64,000 bases of DNA, taken from assembly GCA_019096065.1 (NCBI GenBank), contig JAGUCH010000009.1, positions 692,001 through 756,000 on the forward strand, read 5' to 3'. The DNA is from Paracyclopina nana (Eukaryota > Arthropoda > Copepoda > Cyclopoida > Cyclopettidae). The notes beneath the pieces were generated by a model. It was not told where the DNA came from and ran no database searches. It saw only the letters and a list, made by a program, of their open reading frames with translations. Made by a program: the position numbers and the translations under genes. Shown one piece after another: positions 21,533-31,728 of this stretch. Each line of letters opens with the position of its first letter. The stretch's first letter is position 1.

Positions 21533-22990
21533 AGGAAAGACTTTCCTCTAGCGGTTTGTAAACTAACAATGTCCTTGTTAGACACACCCTTCAAATCAGT
21601 TGCACACACATCATTGTGAGGTTGCGATAGCAAAACAAGAAAATCCTTACGTATTCAAAGGGTTACCAACTTTGAATTGTAAGTCCATGATTTTAGACTC
21701 CGAAAATAAAATTGTACTAAGTTACAAGTAATGGAATGTTAGGGATAACTTCGTTAGCCTTTGGCACATCTGCCAAAGCCTGTTTGAAAATGCCCCGATT
21801 AATCAGTTCCAAAAAATGAAGATTAACCGACAGCAATCGGTGCTTCAAAATTGTTGCACGACTGGCAACATAACCTGTCCTGCTACACATATACGGTAAA
21901 AATTATTCAAATTAGTGTGTCCACACTAACTCCGAAGAGGGAAAAAACTTATCTTTTGAGCTCTAGCTGTCAAAGCTCGAAAATGTAATGAAGAAAATGT
22001 TATTGAGGAGTGCTAAACAGGCACCCTCAAAAGCAATATAAGAACCAAAAAATTCTCAAATGTCCTTGTTTAATTTTCTGCACCTCAAGGTTGCGTTGAG
22101 GGAAATAAAGTTTCTTTGCGCCCAACATGTTAGTAACATGGTGGCCAATAAATATAGTTGATTACCACCAAGAAATCGGTGCTTCCAAATCCGATTTTTA
22201 ACAAAAGCACGGTTATATAGTGCTTTCGGATACTTTAGAACCCTTGAAAAATATCTTGTGCATACAAGTCGTTACAAAAAATAAAATTGGTGCATGCGTT
22301 CCACTCATATTGGACCTGCATCACTGAGTACGTAGCGACGTATGCTATCAAGCCTGCGAAGCTTGAAAAGATCATGGAAAAAATACTAACGAGACCTGCG
22401 CTGCAGCACTCTTGAAAGTAATTCTAGTTATTTATAAAAACGTTTAGATGCCATCGAAACGCATCAGAAGCTTGAAAAAACCTTCACAACTCCACCTGGA
22501 GCCAAATGGCGCCAAGGTTTGTGTAGGTAACATAATTGGTTAAAGTTAACCTCCAGGTTGTTTTCTTGGAATGGGTAAAGTAATGGCTGTTTCTTTTCTG
22601 TCCCGCTGAAAAAGCCATACTTGCTATAAATATGCTCACCCCCTATTATAACTTAGGGAGGTAGAGCTTACAATATGTCCGGTACGAACCGTCACTTTTA
22701 GCATCTTGAACCGGTCGATTTATGTCGACCATAAAATATGCTCGCCCCTATTTGTAAAACTGAGGAGTTGGAGCCTACATTATTTCGGTGCACGCCAATT
22801 TACGTGTTGCGAATATAGCAACCTAAGCTGCGTGACCTTAGTCTTGAAGGACTTTATGGTGCTAAATTCCATGAAGATGAAAACAAGGGAACACCCACAT
22901 GTTCGCCATGTACGGGAGTTAAATACTGGTATTAATTACAATGAAAATCAGAATCAGGGAGCCCCTACATGTCATTACATGTACCGGGGC
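21533..22990 (+). ncRNA. Hairpin array inside element A
   Basis: More than 20 short, perfect or near-perfect hairpins follow one another, each with a different sequence. Clear members: 21533-21547, 21563-21581, 21654-21676, 21712-21727, 21759-21778 (8 bp), 21826-21841, 21852-21870, 21912-21929 (8 bp), 21958-21978, 22005-22028, 22083-22101, 22126-22140, 22204-22226, 22255-22268, 22329-22342, 22349-22365, 22447-22465, 22538-22551, 22713-22730, 22806-22822, 22894-22916, 22961-22990. Many are followed by an A-rich linker such as TTGAAAA or TTCAAAA. No protein frame explains the region. Function is unknown; a structured RNA region of the genomic transcript is the simplest reading. Confidence 0.6.
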
Positions 22991-23505
22991 ATTATTTTAC
23001 TTTCTCGCTCATAAAAAATGGCGTGCTCCACAACAAAAAAGTGCATGATTGACTGTTTCGGTACCTGGCACTCCAATGCTATATTGGCCTATATATTTAA
23101 ATTTGAATTATTCAAATTATACCTAGGCTTATTGTGCTTTTAAGAGTACTAAGCAAATTTATACTTACCTCCTCCCATATTTTTTACAAATGACTCCATC
23201 GCTTTGTACAAAATCTGTGAATTTAAGGGGGGGTGGGACATATATACGTGACTGTAGAAAATGCGGGAGCACGCTCAAATTTCCAAACGACTATGAGTGA
23301 GCTCGTGAAAGTAACGCCAAAAACCTAGAACTCTGGATACACTGACATCTCTTGAATTCTGGAAAAATCTGGAAATGTGTAAGATGGATGAGGGAGAAGC
23401 CATGCTGTTATAGTACAGCCTGCGCCCAAAAATTTTCCATTAATCATTGAGTGCACCCGTCTCTGAGAAAGTAACGTACACACAGAGTCTGGAAAAAACC
23501 CAGAC
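22991..23505. other. Noncoding, nothing assigned
   Basis: AT-rich, with a short run of Gs near 23227. No coding or repeat feature supported. Confidence 0.4.
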
Positions 23506-23685
23506 ATGGCCAAACATGATGACTTAGATGACTTAGAGGCCAAACTACGACAAGAAAAAGAGACTATTCTAAGACTATTACATGACATTATCGAACGGGA
23601 AAAACAAATGCTGGCTCACTTACAAGCGCGCCTAGAATTGAGGAAATTGTTCTTACTGATTATTCAGGAAAAAGACAAGAAATAA
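23506..23685 (+). CDS. Possible small coiled-coil protein (59 codons)
   Basis: ATG 23506 to TAA 23683-23685. The product is rich in Leu, Glu, Lys and Arg with heptad-like Leu spacing (DDLDDLEAKLRQEKETILRL), so a single amphipathic helix is likely. A second open frame overlaps its end and runs on to about 23750 (DRFAKLFQPSKTNKGYEPR), without its own ATG. It may be an exon of a spliced accessory gene, or chance. No family recognised. Confidence 0.3.
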   Translation: MAKHDDLDDLEAKLRQEKETILRLLHDIIEREKQMLAHLQARLELRKLFLLIIQEKDKK

Positions 23686-24003
23686 AAGATCGATTCGCTA
23701 AATTGTTTCAACCTAGTAAAACGAATAAAGGCTATGAGCCCAGATTATGAGTAATAAATGGCGATCATCAAATGCTCAGGTGTAACAAACACGTTGAGCT
23801 TCGGAAATATCGCGAAATCAGGTTAAAACCGCATAAAAGTGAGTGATTCTTAGAGTCTTAATACTGTTCATAATGAGGTCATGAATCGTCAATTGGCAAG
23901 ATACATAATAATTAAAAGTGCTAACCGAAATTAGCTGAAAAGATGTGCTGTTAGTTAAACCTTTTAAATTAATTTCGGTTAAAAGCACCCGGCTTTATGC
24001 GTG

Positions 24004-25146
24004 CACCAAGACTGAGCTGGAATGCAGAGCTATATCTAGCAAAACATTTCAGTGATAACGAGACATAAAACAATACACGGGTCTGTTAAAAATGGCTAGA
24101 CAAAACTCATTTAAGTGAGATAGCTAGCAAAGGGAGTTGTGTTGCGCAAACGCTGAGCCAGTGCTTGTCAATCAGATACCCGACACCAGGGGGGCAAAAA
24201 AAAAACTTTTTTTTGTCCGAAGAATCCAGAGACGCTCTTATACTAGAAAAATCCAGTTGAAGAGGCTGGGTATAACAAAGGAAAATGGTAGCGCCCCCTA
24301 GCGACGAACCTTGTACTGAAAACGTTTTGCTCAAAGCTAAACGATGTGATGGAATCCATTGGTGCACCTACACAATTCACCTGTTCGAACCCACCTGAAC
24401 GCCGAGCGACCGCACTTGGCTCTGGTGGCTACCCAGTTTTCTAAATCCTACAAATAAACGAATTGTGGATAGTATAGGAAAATTTGAGAGAATGTTATAA
24501 CGAGCGATTAATCAGACAGCACTAAATAAGTGCCAGATGGAGCTGCAGGCTAAGAGATTAATACATGTGTAGAAAATGAAATGCTCATACTAAAGAAAAA
24601 CTCAATAAAAGTGATGATTGAGCTATTTCAACATGACCTCTGTCAACTTTAATGTAAAACGAAACATGCTATGAACATGACACCAGCTGAGTTCACCTTA
24701 GCTAGCAGTATTTGTGGACTGACATGTGATATTGTAAAAATATATGGTAGACACGTGAAGTATGCCTCATCATATCCTACAATGCTCAATGACATACGGC
24801 TGGTTTTCCGGTCCTGTAGCATGAGTTACTGTACACCAAGGCTGAGCCGGAATGCCAAAGGAAAAAATGCTGCAATGGGGTTGCATTGCATTGGTACCCC
24901 ATAAGCACCAAACCTTAGCATTTAGAAGTCACATACGCTCAAATATGACGCACTGCGCCATGGCCAAGCTGGAATGCAGGCTCGCAATCAGGCCCAAAAG
25001 CTGTTCTTGAACATGGATGCATAGTTTGCATTATATTCCCCCAGAGCTCATGCTGGTACAGCAAGGCCGAGCTGGAATGCCTAGTCCAATGAATGGCCAT
25101 TTGTGGCTATTGGCAGTATGTACCAAGGCCTAGCTGGAATGCAGGC
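24004..25146 (+). repeat. Five dispersed copies of a ~22-nt motif
   Basis: Near-copies of ACCAAGGCTGAGCTGGAATG occur at about 24005-24025, 24834-24855, 24958-24979, 25058-25080 and 25121-25144. The core GAGCTGGAATGC (one copy GAGCCGGAATGC, two AGCTGGAATGC) is kept while the sequence between copies is not. The surrounding 23.7-25.68 kb holds no supported gene. Confidence 0.65.
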
Positions 25147-25691
25147 TTATATCTAGGCCCGAATCTGCGGATTTGGGCCACTAATACTAGAATTTATTAT
25201 ACAAAAAAGGAGTGGGAGTAATGTGAAATACGCAGGAAATAACAGTAATTGTTCTGCGCAGCCAAATCGGAATGAATTAGCCACATGTACTTCCTGTACA
25301 GTTGAAATTGTAGTAAAAGATTTCCGGGCTTTGACGTCTGTTGCGAGCGTGCCGTAGTATTCCACGTTAAAAATACCTCGACATCGTCAATGGCACCTTT
25401 GTACTTGAGCTAAACTAGATTGTTCGTTGGAATCGAACTGCCAATACAATATATGCAGTATGTAAATCATGAATGAGACGAGTGACAGCAGCTGCGACAC
25501 ATAGTGGCGAAAAGGATGCCCTGTAGCCGCTCGTGGTTATGCCAGATGATTGGGGAATTACTGAGATGGCTGAGGCCCAGCACTGGATTCCACTGAGATT
25601 CGATATGCAGTCAAGGCTGGCAAATTGTGAATCAAACGCGAAATGAGTTGCGATGAACACAGTAGACACAAAAAGTACTAGACACGTGGAC

Positions 25692-26359
25692 TTTTATTCC
25701 CAAAAGGGAGGCCTCCAATTGGGGGAGGCTGGCCATGGGCCACGTTGGGGCCAGCCTGGCCGGTGCGGCGGCCTACCGGGGAACGCGATGAGTTCTGCAA
25801 AAGATAAGACAAATATAGTGTAGCTATAATAGCTTAAGTGAATAAGTTAGACTTACTAAACGACCCCCTCCATGGGGTCCTCCTCCGCCACGAAGAGGCG
25901 GAGGACCCACGCCGAAATGGGGGCCTGTAGAGGCCTCTGGGCCTCGCCCGGTGGACCCAGGCGAGGGCAGGGAGAGCCACCAAATAATAGGTGGCCGCCC
26001 CTGCCACGTTCAGGGCCACACCCTAGAGAATCTCTTCGGCCTGTAATACGAGAAAAAGTCGAGCTTTCGAGCCTCAAATACTTAGACAATGAAATGTGCA
26101 CTTACGAAGCCCTGAACGGGGCAGGGAGGGCATTCCTCGTGGCCCAAGGGGGCTGCGGGCGGGGCCGCAGGTGCCTGGGGCCACCCCGCCGCGGACTCGG
26201 CCGCGGGGGGCGCCCCTTCGGTCGCCGACGCAGTCTGGTGCCGGTGTTGTTGTTGTTGGGTTCTACATTTATCGTGGAAAAACACAGTATTACGAAAGGA
26301 TGCATTGGATTTGAGTTGAAATAAAAACTTACGAACAGTCCTTCAAGGAATCCCGCCAT
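25692..26359 (-). CDS. Minus-strand spliced gene 2 (four exons, predicted)
   Basis: Read on the minus strand: exon 1 from ATG 26359 to 26333, exon 2 26262-26106, exon 3 26040-25857, exon 4 from 25794. The introns are 70, 65 and 62 bp. All three begin GTAAGT and end in AG (TGTAG, TACAG, GCAG). The predicted product is about 122 residues, rich in Arg, Gly and Pro, and ends at a TAA formed across the last junction. The exons are much more GC-rich than the introns. A poly(A) signal AATAAA lies at 25692-25697. TATAAAAA at 26371-26378 is only about 12 nt from the ATG, so exon 1 may not be the true start, and genes 1 and 2 might share one transcript. No family recognised. Confidence 0.55.
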
Positions 26360-26951
26360 GTTTTGCACTATTTTTATAAACAAGGCGAGCTACCAGATAG
26401 TTCCGGATCGAAACCGGCCAAAGTCTACTTGAAAAAGCCAGGATTATAACGCAAGTTCTAACTTAAGTCTGGAAGCTCTGGAGGATGAAGGCAACTGCTA
26501 AAGGATATCGACTTCCCCACTTGAATTTGAATCCTTTATTATATATAAATAAGACGCAAGTAATATAGTATAGTCTCGAGTAATTTGGATAAGTACAGAA
26601 TCAAAATAAAAACAAGACGAGCTTACGAGACCGAGCCGGCCTCAAAATACGCGAATTCAAGGAATAGTATTACGAAATACAAACAGTCACAGTCAAAGCT
26701 GCAAAATACGAGGACTCGTCTCGTGGAATTATTGAAGGCAAAGTGCGAGGATTATTTGGTCTCCATGCCTGAAGACTGAGACTCAGAGATGATGTCGCGA
26801 TCAGGATTGTCTGGGTTACGTCCGTCTGGGCCTCGTCCGTAGCCTGCCCCATGTGCAAACCCACAACAGAGCAAGAACCAGTGTCCTCAACGGACTTGTC
26901 CACGGCCTCGTCTGAAGCAAGGTTATGCCGGCGATTCTCCCGGTTTTGAGC
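26360..26951 (-). other. 3' region of minus-strand gene 1
   Basis: Downstream of the gene 1 stop the same frame reads on for about 70 codons and a second frame ends at a TAA near 26754, so the tail may be longer than annotated. AATAAA on the minus strand at 26535-26540 could end the transcript. A further candidate exon (acceptor TTTTGCAG near 26704, donor GTAAGC near 26626) is weaker. Confidence 0.35.
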
Positions 26952-27834
26952 TCAGCGAGAGCGGCGTTTCAAAGTCTGTCGACCATATCCTTCGACAGCA
27001 GGTACCTGAAAGAATTCACCAAGATATTAAATAAGTAACCATGCGTACTATGTGGATTTTAGTTAGAACTTACCCATCCATGAGGATTGGGCACCTTGTA
27101 CAAGTGTGCCAAACCGGACATGACGCTGGGGTTTCGCCTCAAGGTACCGAACGGATCCATGGCAGCCATAGCCATTTGCAGCGACTGGAGATCGGCTTTG
27201 GGCGTGACAGGTGCCCGTGGAAGGGGCCTGCACTCTTGAGCAGTGCAACAGGAATAAGTCACAGAGGTCTCTGCACGAGGCTTGGTAGTTACCATCTCCA
27301 TGACCCCACTTGATGAGGCCTCTTGATGCGCGCGAGTTACCACTTGGTACCGCCGGCAAAAACGGATGACACGAATGCACCCATAGATTATGAAGCCCAA
27401 CAGAATCTAATAATAAGGGATGGAATCTTAGCTAATTGGGGCTAAGAGAACCAAAATGAGAAACTCACCAAGACCACACCGATGGAAGCGCCTAAGCCTA
27501 TCCATCCCATGACACCATAGCGATGGTAATTGAATATTTCGTTGACCCAGTCGCGCTGCGAGGGTCTAGGTACGAAGTTGCCTGGCAATGCAGAAGCAAA
27601 GTCCCTAGGGTTGAATACCTCAACCCCAAATGGATCTTCTTCTGGCATCGGAGTAGATACATCAATGCCAATTGACCCGTCAACCTCTGGGCTCTCCACT
27701 GCAGGCCCTTCAGGGGCCATTGCTTCGGTATTGGACAAGGAAGAGGCCTCTGTAGAAGCCTCGAAAGGAATTGCTGTTGAAGCCACCTGTGTAGCTTCCT
27801 CAGGAATCAGAGAAATCCATGCCAAAGTTGCCAT
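26952..27834 (-). CDS. Minus-strand spliced gene 1: single-pass membrane protein (three exons, predicted)
   Basis: Exons on the minus strand: 27834-27469 (122 codons), 27406-27074 (111 codons), 27005-26952 (17 codons and TGA). The introns are 62 and 68 bp, with donors GTGAGT and GTAAGT and acceptors TTATTAG and TTTCAG. All junctions are in phase 0, and the outer two exon lengths divide by three. The N-terminal 90 residues are acidic, rich in Ser, Thr, Pro and Glu, without a signal peptide or Cys. Intron 1 falls inside a hydrophobic stretch, and joining the exons completes one membrane helix (about residues 106-133), followed by an Arg- and Cys-rich stretch. An ATG at 27846 in the same frame is an alternative start. 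The membrane anchor resembles the end of an envelope protein, but no ectodomain is seen. Family unknown. Confidence 0.6.
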
Positions 27835-28110
27835 CTTAAAATGCAATCTTATTAGAACTGCTTAATAGACGACTGAACTGAACGGGATCCGATGGGGGAA
27901 TGTCCAGCAACAAGTGAAAGCAGAGAGCAATACTGGGGCAGCTCGCACCCTCGTTGCATTACTTGCACAAGGAAGAGGGCTACCCTATTAGTAAAAAGTG
28001 CGATGACTTAGGAGCGCGCGCTCTGAGGCGTCAGGAAGAAGCGTTACTACAACATGTCCTAGACAAAACCAACCTTGGGTTTTTTAAAGGGACCTACCCA
28101 CGCACTTTAA
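27835..28110. promoter_or_regulatory. Possible divergent promoter between gene 1 and gene X
   Basis: Gene 1 (minus) and X (plus) diverge from this 276-bp gap. TTTTTTAAAG lies about 30 bp before the X ATG and might serve as a TATA-like element. There is no stronger motif. Confidence 0.3.
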
Positions 28111-29481
28111 ATGCCCGTGAGTAAAGGGCATGATCTTGAGCTTGCCTATAAAAAGGGCACATCTTATGTTACGAGCCACAGTTCAGCAATGAGCAACAGC
28201 TTGTCTACCCTTGACAAGTTGCTTGTGGCATTGTTTACTGAACCTGATAGTGGAGAACCCAAGATGGTTGCCAAGGATCTAGAAGAGAAGGAGTTGGACG
28301 AAATTGAGGTTCAAGACCTCCTTAGAGACGACGAACCTGCTCCAACTGCTGATAACGAACAAAACTCTACGAATGGAGGCCAAAGCCGTGAAACTCCGGA
28401 TCATGACAATGGAGATAGCGAGGAACCCATCCCTTTGGGACTCATTTCCGCAAGTTTGGGTTACCCTTTGCCATTAACTGATCTTGTCAGGCCACCCCAT
28501 GTGGCGGCATTGCAAGAGTATTCGAGGATGGCTTCAAGATTCAGATCGACCACTCAGAAACCTTTCAACGAAGGTCTACTGAAAATAGCCACAAAGGAGG
28601 TCATGACTGTTGGCAAGGAAGTACCATTTGACATCACCATAAGGATTAATGGTGAACCTTACGAAAGGACGGAGCCCCGTAGGCCGTTAAAGGTTAGAAA
28701 TTATGACTGTATCGAACTACTAATTGAGCCAGTAGCCAAAGGAGGGGAGATCCCTGACTTCCTGGTTATATTTCCTATGATTGACAATTTGCCGGATTAT
28801 AATCTACCGGAAAAGATGGAGTTCAATGAACAAGTTCATAAGCTGGCCAATGTTTGAGGATGGTCTGCCGTCCAGAGCCCCACTGCCGTGGGATATTATG
28901 TCCATGGAATTTGAGGTCAGGGCGCAACCCACCTGCCTGTGGTTGTGTCTAAACACTATACTGGACGTGGGTGTATCCAGATCATGCCCACTTTGGAGTC
29001 TTCATTCTTGAACCCTAACCTGTTCAATGATTTGACTTCGATGCAACTACAACTGTACGTAGGCCCACCGTCATGCCTTAACCACGGTGTGGCCCAAGCT
29101 CCTCGAAAAATTGACGAGAAGGTCGACATGTCTGCCCTTCTACCTGACACGGTGGTCCAGTTTGTTGATCGAGCAATCAGCGAGTACCCGCAGTGTGTGA
29201 GGTACATTGCAGGAGCCAGACCCCAAAAGGTAGCTGCGTTTGTGGAAAAGGCCTGGCAACAAAAGTCTAGACGAGGAGCGCGCTCCTATTCTGATGTGGC
29301 TGGTGGGCGCCCGTATGGGTTGCCACCTAATGGCATGGATTTGGTTCAAGCTAAGCGGTCCAAAGTTGACAAGAACAAGGAGCGAGTGAGCCAACTTCTC
29401 CAAGCAAAAATGGAGGAGATGACCCCTAGCGACATCAAGGTATTCTCTGAAGCTATTGGAGGTTTTGTTGGACAATTCTGA
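28111..29481 (+). pseudogene. Gene X of element A, unknown, with two in-frame TGA codons
   Basis: A single frame of 457 codons from ATG 28111 to TGA 29479-29481, interrupted by TGA at 28855-28857 and 28912-28914. The sequence between and after the stops keeps a protein-like composition (THLPVVVSKHYTGRGCIQI), so these look like point mutations of one gene. The N-terminal third is acidic and low-complexity. The middle (PFDITIRINGEPYERTEPRR) looks like a beta-rich domain. The C-terminal part is basic (KKSRRGARSYS-like and LVQAKRSKVDKNKERV) and may bind nucleic acid. No signal peptide or membrane segment. It sits just before env, like the accessory and matrix-type genes of complex viruses. I recognise no family; an AATAAA follows at 29610. 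Confidence 0.6.
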
Positions 29482-29609
29482 AATGATGATTCCACATCAC
29501 CTCTAAAAAAATGACCACATTCATTGGATTTTTGTACATAAAATGAATTACCTTTATTTGGTGTTGGCAAGATTAGTACTGTACAACATACATGTGCACA
29601 TGTTATGTA

Positions 29610-29677
29610 AATAAACGGGATAGCAAAAACTGCACAAAAACTCAAGGTTTGGATGGGCCTGCCCCTGCCTATAAGTA
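29610..29677 (+). promoter_or_regulatory. Gene X poly(A) signal and env internal promoter candidate
   Basis: AATAAA at 29610-29615 lies 129 bp after the X stop. TATAAGTA at 29670-29677 lies 55 bp before the env ATG. The pair suggests that X and env are separate transcription units, comparable in principle to the internal promoter of foamy viruses. Confidence 0.4.
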
Positions 29678-29731
29678 GGACCAGCAACCGTCCATGCTAT
29701 ATAGTTGCATACAAACCTTTGTCGGGTTAAG

Positions 29732-31625
29732 ATGGTACAGTTCGTGATCTTTGCCATAATTGTTGTTGGGAACATTGCCCTGTGTGATGGTGATTACCCA
29801 AGTACTCTTATTTTGGATGAGGCCTTGTGCCATTCTGGCCATGGTTTGGTTCCATTACGCGAAATCTACCATCCAAAAACGGTAAAGAAGGCTGTAGTCG
29901 TGGACACGGAGGACTATTACAAACTTCTGCAAAAAACGGTGGGCACAATAAGTAATCTAGAATCAGTGGTTGAGACTGTGGAATTAGTCAACGAAGGTAC
30001 AAGTATGGTCCGGAAAGGAAATATGGTGATCATGGGTGAAGCCAGTACCCCTAGTACAATTGATGAAGCCTGTGCTCGACGTAGTGGTTTTGTGCCTTTC
30101 GTTCTCCGAACTCATGAAGATATGAATATATTCCTAGACCTATTAATATTTACCTCCAAGTACAACAGAAATGCCACCAAGGTAACTTTGTGTGTAAAGT
30201 TTCAAATTAGGAATGGGGTGCCAATGTCGTTGGATGGGAACACAGTGTTTTCCCAAGTACCCTACGAGGCCAAGCCGAATGATCAGATTATACCAGGGTA
30301 CCCCTGCATCACTGGACTATTCGCCATAGTCCAGGGTAAGATGAAGATGACGTCTGCTAAAGCCCATGAGGCTCATGCCGATGGGATAGCAACTTTATGC
30401 GTGCAAAATGACTTCGTGGTAACGCATAAACAATTTGTCAAGACAGAACTTTCTAAACGCAAAAACTTTCTGGAGAAAGCTTTCAATGCAGTGTTGGCTT
30501 TGGTAGAATCGGGACAATCATTAAAATTCACCGAGCAAATGTTGACTGGGAAATCATCCTTGTTAATTCCGCCTAAAGTATCTCTAGCCTTACGATTAAT
30601 GAATAGGTTTGGTGACGTTTTCATCAAATCTGGATTGTTACCTAATGATCTTCAACAAGTGTTGCAACAAGCTGACACTATTGTACAATTTGCTAAAAGC
30701 TTTAGACAGTCAGGAAAGCGCTTTAGCATTCCAACAATGTCACTTGATAAGGAAAGTAAAGAAACAGCTATAGTTACAAATACATATGAACCTCTAGCAA
30801 ACACTGAAGTCAGTGGAGATTTTATTTCACAAGGCGTAGTTGGATACAATGTATTGGAGAGCTCTCCTGAGATCACCTATAAAATAGTGAGCAGAAGCAA
30901 GAATGGACTTTTGATTCGAGATAGGTACCTAACACGCCGCAATGACGTGGCCTTTGTATCACGTGAAATACCTATCTACAGTGAATGTTATGTTCACAAG
31001 CATAACCTTACTGTTTGTGAAATACGGGATTTTGATTTGACGGAAGAAGTGCAAGTGTGTGCTAAGGTGCTTCTAGGACTTTCTCTTGGGGACCCCTTTG
31101 ACAATTGTGCCCTAGAAACCCTCAAAACTAACACCCTCACTGATGTGGGTTGTGCGAACTATAAGGGTTTCCTGAACTTAGTGTCTAGTGCCATGGTCAA
31201 CCTAACATGCCTAAACGACTTTAAAAACTCTTTAGTGCTCGATCCCGGATCCTATCAGATTCTTAGCAATTGTAGTGTCCCTAGGGTCACAAAGCACTGG
31301 CTTTGAGGACTCTCCATGGGAAAGTGATATGGTGAAATTCTTTACGAAATTCCCAGATGATGATTTGGATGGTATATTTAACAACTGGGAGATCATCCTC
31401 ACGGTGAGCTTGTTATCTACTGCCTTGGGATTTACTTGTCTGGGTATAGTAGTATGGAAGAGACAGAAGATTTGTCGTCGTTGCTACAGGGATGAAGGGT
31501 ACATGCTACCCAACACCGCCCGGTCACGACGACGATATTCTAGGGATGATCGCAAGAGAGATGCTGACCAAAACCAGCGTCTTACTGTGCGAATGGGTGG
31601 ACTCGGTGGTGCTACATTAGTATAG
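29732..31625 (+). pseudogene. env: Element A envelope-like glycoprotein, one frameshift
   Basis: I chose ATG 29732 because it starts a signal peptide (MVQFVIFAIIVVGNIALCDG). The first frame runs 524 codons to TGA 31304-31306. The membrane anchor lies in the next frame (stop 31623-31625), so one frameshift near 31275-31306 separates ectodomain from anchor. Seen in the ectodomain: multiple Cys, N-glycosylation sequons (NRNAT, HNLTVC, MVNLTC, LSNCSV) and a helical middle region around LNRFGDVF-type sequence. The second frame has one hydrophobic segment (EIILTVSLLSTALGFTCLGI) followed by a basic Arg-rich tail. It would be a type I surface glycoprotein, presumably for cell entry. I cannot place it in a viral family, and it is not similar to the glycoprotein of element E. 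This copy is broken. Confidence 0.7.
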
Positions 31626-31710
31626 CTAATTGTATCATATTTGTATTTTGACAGAGCTGGTGATAATCACTTTTTCATATTTTAGTGCTTAAAATATTGC
31701 AAAAGCTGAC

Positions 31711-31728
31711 AAAGTTAGGGCCGGGGAA
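31711..31728 (+). promoter_or_regulatory. Element A polypurine tract
   Basis: AAAGTTAGGGCCGGGGAA ends directly at the 3' LTR. It fits a plus-strand primer tract although two pyrimidine pairs interrupt it. 31626-31710 between env and here is otherwise featureless. Confidence 0.6.

Noticed and set aside
21533-22990. CRISPR array, tRNA cluster or microRNA cluster
   Set aside because: No identical repeats with spacers, no cloverleaf, and stems of 5-8 bp are too short for microRNA precursors.
25872-26324. 150-codon plus-strand frame in GC-rich sequence
   Set aside because: It runs through the minus-strand exons and introns; low-complexity Arg/Gly composition mirrors the opposite strand.
26585-26779. 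64-codon plus-strand frame
   Set aside because: Opposite the 3' part of minus-strand gene 1; no support of its own.
28855-28914. Intron in gene X removing the two TGA codons
   Set aside because: No convincing donor and acceptor pair around 28840-28930, and the sequence between the stops reads as protein in the same frame.
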